The position numbers and the translations under genes are program-made. DNA of 64,000 nucleotides from assembly GCA_040285825.1 (NCBI GenBank), contig JAUPSS010000003.1, positions 1,612,001 through 1,676,000 on the forward strand, read 5' to 3'. Below are positions 51,831-61,494 of this stretch, one piece after another (positions within the stretch are counted from its first letter, which is position 1; every line of letters starts with the position of its first letter). The stretch is from Eukaryota sp. TZLM1-RC (Eukaryota; Metamonada: BaSk clade). A model generated the notes under the pieces. That model searched no databases. It had not been told where the DNA came from and was given only the letters and a program-made list of their open reading frames with translations.

Positions 51831-53669
51831 TTAGTAATTTTCAATTTTTTCTAATAACAATTTCGCCAACATCTCAATAGGATCATCAGGACGAACTTCT
51901 ACAACTTTTGTTAGACACTCAGTAACTTCCGGCATTACATTAGCTAAAAGATAGTCTTTTAAAGGTTTAGATTTTGCCTCTAAAAGTTCCTTCGCGTTTA
52001 AATCTAATTGAGAAACTTGCTCAGAGATCACTGCATCTGCTTGTTTTTCAGTCTCTTCAATCTCATCTTTTTGCTCTACTTCTTCTATGTCATGTATATC
52101 ACCAGATTGAGAAGATGAACTTTCAGGAAAGTTGAAACCAACATTCTTGGCAAAATACTGTGCGATTAAATCATTTCCCATTGTCTCCACGTCAATTTCA
52201 ATAAAATCGGCTCCAATTTCGGAATTTAAAAATGTGTGTAAACAATCGTCCACTTCATGATCCTCTGATGATCTATTTTCGAAATATTTGGCATAAAGAT
52301 CATCAAATTGATCATCACCTGTCATAGAAGCGCCATAACTTGCCCTTAAATAATCCTTACTACCAGTCAAATTCAAGACATAATCAATCTTTTTTGATTG
52401 GTCATCACCTTCCTCGTCTTCGTCACCATCACCGTCAACAGTCATAAGCTCCTTGTAATCATTGATAGAATTAATTATACCTTCAACCACAAAACCACAT
52501 TTTTTTGCTTCTAAATCAGAATGAATTACACTAGCCAGCTTTTTCAAATCGGAAACTGGCTCATCGTTGACGTCATCATCAACGTCATCATTTGATTGAA
52601 CATTTGATTGATTATTTGATTGAATTTCCAATAATGACTCTTGATTAAATAATGGTATATTGAATAAATTTGAAACATTTTTCGCAATTTCAGTTGAACT
52701 ACTTCCTGGTGGTCCATCAATGAGAATGATAAAGGACCTATGATCTTGAAACTTCCTGAAATCTTCTTCAATATTTGACCACTCGTCGATAAATCCTTTA
52801 CTGAGCTCTTCTTCGTCGAAATTTTCAGTCATCCAGTTAGATTCGACATATTGATCTGTGACTATCAGATCTGATTGCCTCGATTTGATTGATGGATTAG
52901 GGTTAGAATCAGCACTAATCACATCACCAGTACCTAACCGTTCAGAAATCAAACCAATCATTTCTGATTGGGTGACGTGAGAGTTGTCAACACAGAGAAT
53001 ATACTCATGACCTTCAGGCAGAGGAGAAGAAAACATAAGCTTATCCAAAACACCAATCAAATCAGTCACGTAAGTCAACGCAAGTCTGTTATCACCTTCC
53101 GATTCCAGAGCAAGTGATTCATTGTTCCATGCAGCATTAAAATAGGGCAAAAGAAAGGATTCGCCTAAACCATACAATATTCCTACATTAACAATTGAAA
53201 CTTGATGTAGGCCTTTGCAGAGCTTATGGACGGTTCTTTCGAGGTTGAAGAGTTCACGGTAGGCAATGTGAGGACGGCGGGAGGAGGAATGCTCTTCTGT
53301 AAATGGTGAATCTTCGTCTTCCAGAGGGGTACGTGCCCATGTTAAGGAAGATGAAATGCAGATGATGGTCTTTGACTCTGTGCTGCATTGAGGAGTGCAG
53401 AGGTGATTGAGGAGTGGTAGGAAGAAGGACCTGTCATCACGGATATCAGCAATGATCACATTAGCAGAAGTAGCAGCTTCATTGACACGAAAAGTGTCTG
53501 AAGAATTTATGACAGATGTAACTATGCGTGACTGGGCAAATGGAAAATCTTCTGTCGCTGAAGAAACAACAGTGAGCTTGGGTTGATGGGGTTTGGTAGA
53601 ATAGAAATGTAGAAGTGCCTTTAAAACGTGAACATCTTCTGCTATAAGAAGAACTGAAGGAGAGTTCAT
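51831..53669 (-). CDS. AK7: AK7-like protein: SDR domain, degenerate adenylate kinase, Dpy-30 motif
   Basis: 612 aa from the ATG at 53669; an earlier in-frame ATG at 53723 lies in AT-rich flank. Residues 1-255 resemble an extended short-chain dehydrogenase (VIIADIRDD, ICISSSLTWAR, YRELFNLERTVHKL, NVGILYGLGE, YVTDLIGVLDKL). Residues 312-500 resemble adenylate kinase, but the P-loop reads GPPGSSST (319-326) without Lys and the lid-side GFVVEGIINS lacks the usual DGFPR. The last 45 residues (LKDYLLANVMPEVTECLTKV...DPIEMLAKLLLE) form a Dpy-30 dimerisation motif. This architecture matches AK7, an axonemal/ciliary protein. The family 1 element at 53715-54745 ends about 50 bp upstream. Confidence 0.78.
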   Translation of the reverse strand: MNSPSVLLIAEDVHVLKALLHFYSTKPHQPKLTVVSSATEDFPFAQSRIVTSVINSSDTFRVNEAATSANVIIADIRDDRSFFLPLLNHLCTPQCSTESKTIICISSSLTWARTPLEDEDSPFTEEHSSSRRPHIAYRELFNLERTVHKLCKGLHQVSIVNVGILYGLGESFLLPYFNAAWNNESLALESEGDNRLALTYVTDLIGVLDKLMFSSPLPEGHEYILCVDNSHVTQSEMIGLISERLGTGDVISADSNPNPSIKSRQSDLIVTDQYVESNWMTENFDEEELSKGFIDEWSNIEEDFRKFQDHRSFIILIDGPPGSSSTEIAKNVSNLFNIPLFNQESLLEIQSNNQSNVQSNDDVDDDVNDEPVSDLKKLASVIHSDLEAKKCGFVVEGIINSINDYKELMTVDGDGDEDEEGDDQSKKIDYVLNLTGSKDYLRASYGASMTGDDQFDDLYAKYFENRSSEDHEVDDCLHTFLNSEIGADFIEIDVETMGNDLIAQYFAKNVGFNFPESSSSQSGDIHDIEEVEQKDEIEETEKQADAVISEQVSQLDLNAKELLEAKSKPLKDYLLANVMPEVTECLTKVVEVRPDDPIEMLAKLLLEKIENY

Positions 53670-53714
53670 TGTTGGGGAGATGAAATCTTTGAAACAAAAA
53701 ACAATAATATATTG

Positions 53715-54745
53715 AATTTGCACACTTAATTAAATTAACTCATAACTAATGGGACGACTATCATTGAACCAAGATTTCCTCTACAAAATCTTGATCTGCT
53801 TGCTGTCTAGCTAAAGCTTCTGTTATTAAATTGAAAAACCGAGGTAATCTATTAATAATGGCAAATTGAATCCGTGAACGCCATAAAAAAATATCAAATC
53901 TTTTCATTGTTTTTTCTTGCACCATTTTTTGGAAGTCATCCAAAAAAGTTTCTGCTTCAACTGATAATCTTCCATTTATCGAAAATGGGAAAACAATAAA
54001 AACCAGCTGTGTATTTCTATCGACATTTGCCTCTTAAATTTCTTTATCATATTTTCTATGTTTTTCTTTTGCTTTAAAATCCAGAGCAGCCACAGGATTA
54101 AGTTTTCTTCTGTGAACCAAAGTATCATTTGCAACATTACATGAGACAAAGTCAACAATAGCTTCAGAATTATCAATCCAATCACAGTATACATCACCTC
54201 TATCATCAGAACCAAAATTATTCAATGACAGTGTTTCCTTCAGCAGAGGTTCTTTGATACACGAGATTCTTGCAGTTTGTGACATATTAAAAACAGTGTC
54301 TCTAACAGCATCATGTACTGAAGAACGACAAGTCATCATTTTCGAACAATTCAGAGCATGTCGCAAAGTGAGCCGAGGTGAATTCGAACAATTACATTTT
54401 TCTTTTGATAATAATTGATTAATGGGGATATTCAAATATAATCTCATTTTTGTTACAAACGCTTCATTAGTAGCACACAGTCCAAATCTTCGTGGTGACA
54501 AACAGTGAAGATTCTGATGACTGGTTTTCACAAACACCCTTTTCCAATAACAATGAGTGAAGATCTTGATTTAAAACAGCCGAGTTGCATATATTATTGT
54601 AAAGATCATTTTCATACATTTCAGTCAATCGTTTCTGAAGTGTTCGAAGAGTGTATTTTATATTTAAAAAATTCTTTTCCGGAATATTGCCATTGAATGA
54701 TTAGGGAATGCATCGACTCCAGTTTTCTACATCAATTCTCCAAAT
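53715..54745 (-). mobile_element. Family 1 non-LTR element, 5'-truncated
   Basis: Minus-strand C-terminal half of the polyprotein: RRFGLCATNEAFVTKMRLYL, CNCSNSPRLTLRHALNCSKM, GSDDRGDVYCDWIDNSEAIV, NVANDTLVHRRKLNPVAALD, FPFSINGRLSVEAETFLDDF, LWRSRIQFAIINRL, and the shared tail (TCGTCCCATTAGTTATGAGT, AAGTGTGC). One stop splits the frame near 54036. It lies head-to-head with the decayed copy at 54790-55860 and just upstream of the AK7-like start. Confidence 0.8.
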
Positions 54746-54789
54746 TTCATAAAATTATTCAACACTATTGGCCTCCAACAGAACTTACT

Positions 54790-55860
54790 TAAATGTGATT
54801 TCAGAAGATCTATATAAATTTGAAATACACGCCTCAAACTTCACAATAAAAATGACCAGAATATATGAAGAATCTTTTAAACAAATTGCAGCTTTGCTGT
54901 TTTGATTCAAGATCTTCAGTCATTATTATTAGAAAAATGTGTATGTGCAATAAATCATCAGATTCATCACCGTTAACCTCCCAAAGTTAACCTCCATAGT
55001 GCCACAAAGATTCGGGCGATGTGCTGAGATCGAAATGATTGTAACAACATTGATTATATTTGAGTAATCCGATTGGCCAACTTCTGTTCAAAGAAACTAT
55101 GATTGTTTCACCATAACCTATCTTGAGCCATCCTCTCAATTGTCCTAAGTTGATTTCTTATCGTTTTTCATTACATTAAGCTGTGAGAGACACCGTTTTT
55201 GATATGGCAAGCAATGCAAGAATCTCTTGTATCACAGAGCCTTGGATCAGAAAAACGCTGTCATTGAGTAATTTCGGTTCTGATGACAGAGGTGATATAT
55301 ACTGTGACTGGATTGATAACTCTGAAGTTGTTGCTGATTTTGTCTTCTGTAATGTTACAAATGACCTTTTGGTTGAAAGAGGGAAACTCAATTTTGGTGA
55401 ATGCTCTTGAACACAAAGCAAAAAAATGAAAAACAATGAAACTATGACAAAGATATCGAAGAAGCTAATACTGATACAAACAGACCACTTGTTTTTATTG
55501 CTTTCCTACTTTCCATAAACGGAAGACTCTCAGTAGAAGCAGGAGATTTAATAATAACAGGAAAATAAAATAATTTGATTGGCTACAATATTTATTAAAA
55601 TTAAATAACAACTTATTGGACTAAAAATTCCAAAAATTAATTCAAATAGTAACAGTGAAGAAATTTGATTTCCTTGTATAACATTCTCCAATTCATATTG
55701 CCTTAATTAATCGAATGTCACAGTTCTTGATTGAATAAAAGAAGTAATGGCGATAAAGCAGGCAGATCAGGATTTTGTAGATTATATCAATGAATTTCGT
55801 TCCTTTAGATGTATGTTATTCTATTAAGCGTTGTATTTCATTAAAGTTTATCTTCGAACG
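54790..55860 (+). mobile_element. Family 1-related non-LTR element, decayed
   Basis: Plus-strand counterpart, more diverged: FNM-type VFDMASNARISCITEPWIRK, SNFGSDDRGDIYCDWIDNSE, VVADFVFCNVTNDLLVERGK, then further frameshifted sequence up to GAATTTCGTTCCTTTAGATG and TATTAAGCGTTG. Older than the other family 1 copies. Confidence 0.7.
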
Positions 55861-56167
55861 ATTTTGGGTTCAAAACAGTTACTAAATTAACTTTAAGTCA
55901 TCTTCTATCTTAAACTCATCATAGAAGTTTTGCCTCCATGTTAGTTTTTGACATAGTAAATTCTTTATTTATGTTTTAATTGTTTCTTCAGAAATAAATG
56001 CTGCTGTCCCATAAAAATACAGCTACCTTTCCGATTCAGTAAAAAACAACAACAAATCTGACTGTGTGTCTGAATATTTATTCATTAACAAAATACCCAA
56101 ACATACCATGTTGGAGGGAAAACTTTCACTAAAAAGACAATTGACGATTCTACTTTGAACAAACAAA
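55861..56167. other. Intergenic, no gene seen
   Basis: 3' flank of uL13. AT-rich; nothing recognised. Confidence 0.4.
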
Positions 56168-56861
56168 CTAATAATTTTCAACAATGGAAACCATTTCTTG
56201 AGGAACATCGGACTTAGCCTTTTCAATTGCTTGACTTCTGAGATTTCTGAGTGATTTTTGGGTTTGATACCAAGCAGCAGATTTGACCTTACGTTGGGAT
56301 TCTAATTTCTCAATAACGGGGCCATACTTCCATCCAACTTGGTTGGAGATTTGCTTCAAAACAGTGTACTTGCGGTGAGGGGCAAGTCTTAAATCTCTGA
56401 GAGCAGCTGGGATGACTTGGCGCTTCATCTTGTCATAGGGAGTGGGGACACCATCAAATACCTTCAATCTGTTGAGGGCAGCGTTACCCTTGTCGGTTCT
56501 CAAGGGAAGCATTCCACGAATGGTTCTCCAGACAATCCTGGAAGGAGCACGATAATGGAATTGTCCACGCTTGGGATTGGAGAGATGTCTCTTTCTCAAG
56601 TATGCAAGATACTTAACTTGGATTAAAGTACTAATGAAACAAACGTTGGTTTCGGATGACAGAGCCAGTCATGTTAACTTCTTCACAACGAACAACGACC
56701 TGAAATAAAAGAGGGGATCGTCAAACATACAACATGTTGGCCGGAAAGAAGTTCCTTGGCAATGACGGAAGCAAGGCGTCCAAGTAAGTGGCCTTTGCCA
56801 TCAACAATAACGGCTGAGATCAGACCACAGTCGATAAGAGGGACATACGTCCAGTAAACAT
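56168..56861 (-). CDS. RPL13A: Ribosomal protein uL13 (RPL13A), three microintrons
   Basis: Exons 56849-56861, 56731-56813, 56645-56699 and 56168-56616 total 600 nt, 199 aa (human about 203). Introns: 56814-56848 (35 nt), 56700-56730 (31 nt), 56617-56644 (28 nt). The joins restore the family: MFTG + [25 protein letters not shown] + [18 protein letters not shown] + [10 protein letters not shown]. The rest ([40 protein letters not shown]) is typical. uL13 is a structural protein of the large subunit. Only 13 nt code in exon 1. A pyrimidine-rich leader (TTTTTTCTTTTGTCTCATCACC) precedes the ATG in two quoted parts of one tract. Confidence 0.94.
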
Positions 56862-57200
56862 GGTGATGAGACAAAAGAAAAAGGGTTCAAAGGGAACAAT
56901 TCACCTTTATGAGAAATATATTCCAATAACACATATTTCCAATAAACTAAATGGACAGTGGTGTGACTCACTGTATGGTGAATCAGTGAAAATCACCGAA
57001 CTATTTGCTATTTAATTGAAATAAAATAATGAATGTTCATTCCTCTATTACTAAAGTGTTCAAACATGCATTGGCTAAGTTGTACTACATTCACAAACAA
57101 CAACATGTATTTCTCTTACCAGTTTGAGAAGCCATTTCAAAACTATTCAATTGTATATAAAACAATTTTACTAGAATGTATTTTCTTTCGCCTTTTAATA
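56862..57200. promoter_or_regulatory. Divergent promoter region (uL13 / SerRS)
   Basis: 339 bp between two divergent ATGs. A pyrimidine tract faces uL13 (56862-56890). AT-rich otherwise; no specific site recognised. Confidence 0.5.
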
Positions 57201-58535
57201 ATGCTCGATATTTGGCTTTTCCGTGATGATAAAGGTGGCAATTCTGAGGCTGTTCGTGAAAGCCAACGTCGTCGTTTTGCTGATGTTTCCCTTGTCGATC
57301 AGGTCATAGAAAAGGATAAGGAATGGCGTGAATCTGTTGTCCGACGCGAAAAACTGCGCGCAGAGCTTAATGCTACTTCAAAGCAGATCGGTAAACTTCG
57401 CAAAGCTGGTGGAGACGATACTGAACTTCGAGCTTCAACAGTTAGAATTAAGCAAGAAATTGCAGCTATTGATGAACGTGAGGCTTCTCTTCTTGTAGAA
57501 CGTGACGATGTTCTTAAAACCATCGGTAACATTGTTGAACCCCAGGTCTGCACTTCCAACAACGAGGATCAAAACCGTGTCATTTCTCAATATGAACCCC
57601 AAACTCCCCCTGATCATCCTGCCAAATACAGTCATGTTGACCTCCTTGTTATGATTGGAGGTGCTGATTATGAACGCGGAAGCAAGGTTGGAGGTAGTCG
57701 TTCATATTTCCTCACTGGACCTGGTATTAGACTTAACCTTGCCCTCACCATGTTTGGTCTCAATTTCCTTTCTGAGCGTGGTTATTTACCATGTCAAACA
57801 CCCTATATGGTCAAACCCGAAGTAATGGCCGCCACTGCCCAACTATCAGATTTCGATGAACAGTTGTATAATGTTGGAAGTGGAAAAGATTTGAAATATC
57901 TCATAGCTACATCAGAACAGCCATTATCTGGACTTCATATGGGAGAATGGCTAGGTCCCAGTGAACTTCCCAAGAAGTATGCTGGCTATAGTACTTGTTT
58001 CCGTAAAGAAGCTGGTACACATGGACGAGATACATTGGGTATCTTTAGGACACATCAATTCGAAAAGGTTGAACAATTTTGTGTTGTTTCCCCTGAAAAA
58101 TCCACTGAAATGTTCTTAGAAATGATTGGTAATGCCAAGGAATTTTTACAACAACTTGAGGTTCCTTTTAGGGAAGTCGAAATTGTCTCTGGAGCTCTCA
58201 ATAATGCTGCAGCTGTTAAGCATGATGTAGAGGGTTTCTTTAGGCATTCACAAGTTTATCGAGAGCTGGTTTCTTGTTCTAACTGTACTGACTACCAGTC
58301 TCGACGCCTTGACATCAGGTATCGTGCTGCTGGCAAATCAGGATCCCAAAAGGGACAAGAAAAGCAATACTGTCACTTGCTTAACTCAACTCTTACTGCT
58401 GTAGGTAGAACTTTGTGTTGCTTGTTGGAACATTATCAAACTCCTGATGGTATTGAAGTACCAAAAGCTCTTGTACCTTATTTTGGTGGTGATTTTATTC
58501 CTTTTGTCAATCCTGCTCCCTGTGACCGCAAGTAG
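57201..58535 (+). CDS. SARS: Seryl-tRNA synthetase, cytosolic
   Basis: 444 aa from the ATG at 57201 (MLDIWLFRDDKGGNSEAVRE); the frame is open 168 nt further upstream, but that part is not conserved in type. An N-terminal coiled-coil arm (about 30-115) binds the tRNA. The class II core has motif 2 (CFRKEAGTHGRDTLGIFRTH) and motif 3 (LNSTLTAVGRTLCCLLEHYQ), with TSEQPLSGLH for serine and ATP binding. It charges tRNA-Ser with serine. The eukaryotic C-terminal extension is short. No mitochondrial targeting peptide is evident. Confidence 0.95.
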   Translation: MLDIWLFRDDKGGNSEAVRESQRRRFADVSLVDQVIEKDKEWRESVVRREKLRAELNATSKQIGKLRKAGGDDTELRASTVRIKQEIAAIDEREASLLVERDDVLKTIGNIVEPQVCTSNNEDQNRVISQYEPQTPPDHPAKYSHVDLLVMIGGADYERGSKVGGSRSYFLTGPGIRLNLALTMFGLNFLSERGYLPCQTPYMVKPEVMAATAQLSDFDEQLYNVGSGKDLKYLIATSEQPLSGLHMGEWLGPSELPKKYAGYSTCFRKEAGTHGRDTLGIFRTHQFEKVEQFCVVSPEKSTEMFLEMIGNAKEFLQQLEVPFREVEIVSGALNNAAAVKHDVEGFFRHSQVYRELVSCSNCTDYQSRRLDIRYRAAGKSGSQKGQEKQYCHLLNSTLTAVGRTLCCLLEHYQTPDGIEVPKALVPYFGGDFIPFVNPAPCDRK

Positions 58536-59227
58536 TTTTTAGTTTAGCGTAATTTTAAGTATAAATTGAAGTTATTTCATCACTTTCTGAGTTTTTGGGT
58601 TTGGATTTCGCTTATACATTTTGTGGGGTTTGTTGACAGTGTATGCATTGGTAATTCGTCTCTGGCAATACATCTATTACTATTTCATTGTGCACAACAA
58701 AGTCAACTCCCTGTTAGTCCTTTCCCCCAGCTGCTACATTTTTCTTTCTTTGCTTTGCGGCAACAGTCTTTGCTAACTCTAGCCCACATAGTTGTGTTGG
58801 TAATTATGTAATTGTTCATGTTCATAGTTCTTTCCTTTGGAACAGTTTCTGAATATGTTGCAAAAAAGTTCAGTGCTTCAAATCAGATGATTCAGGAAAT
58901 CTTATGCTAAAGAATTCAACTTCCCCCTAAAAGTAGTAAAACTGGTTGAATTCCCACTGAACTGGGGTAGGATGATGGTTTTATTTGTTTTTTAGTTGCA
59001 TTAATTTTTGTTGAGTATTTAAGTAAAATAAAAAAAGTACAATTCTGTTTAAAGTTTCAACCATTTAGCGTTCTGTAAAGTCCACATATTTGAATCAAGA
59101 GATGATCTCAAACAAAATCATTTGATACTAAAAGATGCAGACAAATGTGTTCTTTTGTTATTGTTAGAATAAGATTTCATGTTCAATACAAATTCGTAGT
59201 ACAAAAATAGGTCTTCCATGATGTGCT
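58536..59227. other. Intergenic, no gene seen
   Basis: 690 bp. The open frame 58566-58811 directly after SerRS is hydrophobic but begins 30 bp past the stop, has no promoter space and shows no recognisable family; probably untranslated 3' flank. Confidence 0.35.
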
Positions 59228-61123
59228 ATGTCTGAAACTTTGGTTCTTCCTCCATGTATCCATTGCTTATCTGCTCTTCGTAAAGTCGACAGTAAATACA
59301 TCCATTCACCAAGTTCAGTTCCAATAACTGACACAATAAAGTCAAAGGTTCATCCAGACCAAGCAATAGAACTTATTTCCTCCCACAAGTCCATACTCTT
59401 TCCTTCTGAATCACATTGTTGTCTTTTAAATGTTCTTTCCAATTTGAATAATGTAACAGTAGGTCAATTCCTCTGTGACTTGACCACTCCCTTCCTCACC
59501 AATGTGTCCGTCCTTGAACCATTAATCATCACTGGTGTTGCAAAGGCCGTGCACCAAAACTCCCACATATCCATTCACAAACAAGAATTCGGACTCACTA
59601 TTTCTGTCATTGCGGCTATCTTTCAGGCAATCTATATCTATCCTAATCAACTAGTTTGGTTCCTGGCCACAGAGTATAGTGAATTATCCAAAATTGAAGA
59701 ATTGTTCACTCAATTAGGGTGTACCTTGCCAGCATTATTTACAGTGACAGCTGATCTGTTGCTTTGGTCTAGAATTAGTGATTATAAATTTATAATCACT
59801 ACACCCAAAGTAGTTTTTCATTTGCTTTCTTCTGTAATTCCTAGTTCATTACTGAATGTTAGTGAAGCGGAAACCAATCATTTTGATTATGATCAATGGG
59901 AAGATTGTTATAATCTTTCAAATTCAATTACACAGACAAGTAAGTTTTTCAATTTAACAAGCTCCATTGTTTTCACAAATGCTCATAGCTTGCTTATTGA
60001 TCACACTTGCTTGTCTTTGATTTATACATTTATTAAAACTACCAGATCCCCTAAATCATTAATTAAGATCCCAATATATACAGCAATCAGTCCTTTAAAT
60101 TCAATTGGACATCCAAAATCATTTAATTTTGTACATTTGCAGATGTTGACTTTGGGTATAGATAATGTAGTCACAAATCCACCAGAGGATTATTATTCAG
60201 TTGCCGATGGTAAAGTGCAAAGGGTTAAAATCACTTCACGTGAGTTTCCGGTCGAGACAGTCAGAAACTTTCTCTTTGGAGGGGAGGGAAACCTGGAAAT
60301 CCTTACTGTTTTTTATCTTACTTCGCTTCGTTGTTGTTTGCATTGTCTCTACAGGTTTGTTAGGGTTGACCTTGAAGCAGTTGTCAAGGACCCCAATTTT
60401 TTAACATATCTACAGTGGAGATCATGGCTTTTTAATACAAGATCAACTGTTGGTCGATTGGATTCTCTTAGGTGGAATTATTTTATGTTGTTGAGGAATA
60501 TTTTATTTGCCTTCGTGGATCATTTTACAGAATTGCACCCAAGAAATGATTACAATCACAGATTGCGATGTTTGTCTTACTTGGCGGGATTTTCGAATTT
60601 AAAATTTCTAAATAAGTATTTTGCTAATCAAATTTTCTTCAAACTGCCTTCAATTGTTCAAGATTTGCTGTATTTGCTGACAAGTGTCAATCATAATAAA
60701 GATCATGACGACCCATTACTGAATTTTCAAAGATTTCCTAGTTTTTCAACTGATTTATCTTGTTTATCATGGTTAATTAGCTACTTGGATGATATTTTCG
60801 ACTACATTGGTACTAAAAGGCCGTTTGTAGTCATTCAAACCAACTCTCCTCTGTCAGCATGTCTTTTTCCCTTAATTCTGGAGCAAATTCCTTCTTTTTC
60901 GGACGTTAAAGCAGCTGGTTGTGGTGATCCTCAAGTTTTTCCTAGAAAAGTTTCGTCAAGGGTATTTGACATGGTCCACAGTGGTTTGGTGGATGTCTGG
61001 TTTTACTATGGAACCCCTGAACGTCCTCTTTTCAAACACATAACCACTCTGATTCAGTTAGCCAATGATGGGCAGGCGCGGATGAGATTTGTTGCAGATG
61101 AATATGTGTTGTTTGAGGTTTGA
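59228..61123 (+). CDS. Degenerate superfamily 2 helicase-like protein
   Basis: 631 aa, intact. The order suggests an SF2 helicase that lost its motifs: NQLVWFLATEYSELSKIEEL (like motif Ia), SDYKFIITTPKVVFHLLSSV (like motif Ib), SSIVFTNAHSLLIDHTCLSL in the position of motif II (TNAH instead of DEAH or DECH), then a long helical insert, and at the end KRPFVVIQTNSPLSACLFPL (like motif IV), with FDMVHSGLVDVWFYYGTPER where motif V would be. No Walker A Lys is seen. The insert and layout recall the Dicer/FANCM/RIG-I branch. If correct, it is a pseudoenzyme with a structural or RNA-binding role. Confidence 0.4.
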   Translation: MSETLVLPPCIHCLSALRKVDSKYIHSPSSVPITDTIKSKVHPDQAIELISSHKSILFPSESHCCLLNVLSNLNNVTVGQFLCDLTTPFLTNVSVLEPLIITGVAKAVHQNSHISIHKQEFGLTISVIAAIFQAIYIYPNQLVWFLATEYSELSKIEELFTQLGCTLPALFTVTADLLLWSRISDYKFIITTPKVVFHLLSSVIPSSLLNVSEAETNHFDYDQWEDCYNLSNSITQTSKFFNLTSSIVFTNAHSLLIDHTCLSLIYTFIKTTRSPKSLIKIPIYTAISPLNSIGHPKSFNFVHLQMLTLGIDNVVTNPPEDYYSVADGKVQRVKITSREFPVETVRNFLFGGEGNLEILTVFYLTSLRCCLHCLYRFVRVDLEAVVKDPNFLTYLQWRSWLFNTRSTVGRLDSLRWNYFMLLRNILFAFVDHFTELHPRNDYNHRLRCLSYLAGFSNLKFLNKYFANQIFFKLPSIVQDLLYLLTSVNHNKDHDDPLLNFQRFPSFSTDLSCLSWLISYLDDIFDYIGTKRPFVVIQTNSPLSACLFPLILEQIPSFSDVKAAGCGDPQVFPRKVSSRVFDMVHSGLVDVWFYYGTPERPLFKHITTLIQLANDGQARMRFVADEYVLFEV

Positions 61124-61494
61124 CCAGATTTCGAAGGTATTGCGTATTAGATAAAGTATTTCTTCCAGTAACCATTTAACCCGTATTTTCGTGAGGGTGC
61201 GGCCCTGCAGTTTATTTTTTTAGTTTACTTTTATGCGGATAATGCCACAAATCTGGTTTTACTTTTGTGTTTCTTATAACCATTTTTTATCATTAAACAA
61301 CATAGTGCCACAGAAGCATTATTCGAAAGTTTAATAAATAAAGTCTCTCATATAACGTCAGGTTGTTACTATACCAACATTTACGATGATTTAAAACCTA
61401 ACTGATTGGTAGAATGTAGAATCCTAACACTAAAACTAAAGTTACACTTTGCTGCCATTGCTCCCCTCCCTTGATTTCTCTTTTGTTAAAATCA
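61124..61494. promoter_or_regulatory. Intergenic, promoter region of the Schlafen-helicase gene
   Basis: 370 bp. A pyrimidine-rich stretch (TGCTCCCCTCCCTTGATTTC) lies 20-40 bp before the ATG at 61495. AATAAATAAA near 61334 may end another transcript. Nothing else. Confidence 0.4.

Noticed and set aside
57033-57200. N-terminal extension of SerRS as a mitochondrial targeting peptide
   Set aside because: The extension is Cys/Phe/Tyr-rich, not Arg/Ser-rich amphipathic, and the ATG at 57201 begins the conserved domain.
58566-58811. Small hydrophobic protein gene after SerRS
   Set aside because: It starts 30 bp past the SerRS stop, has no promoter room, and its composition is that of AT-rich noncoding DNA.
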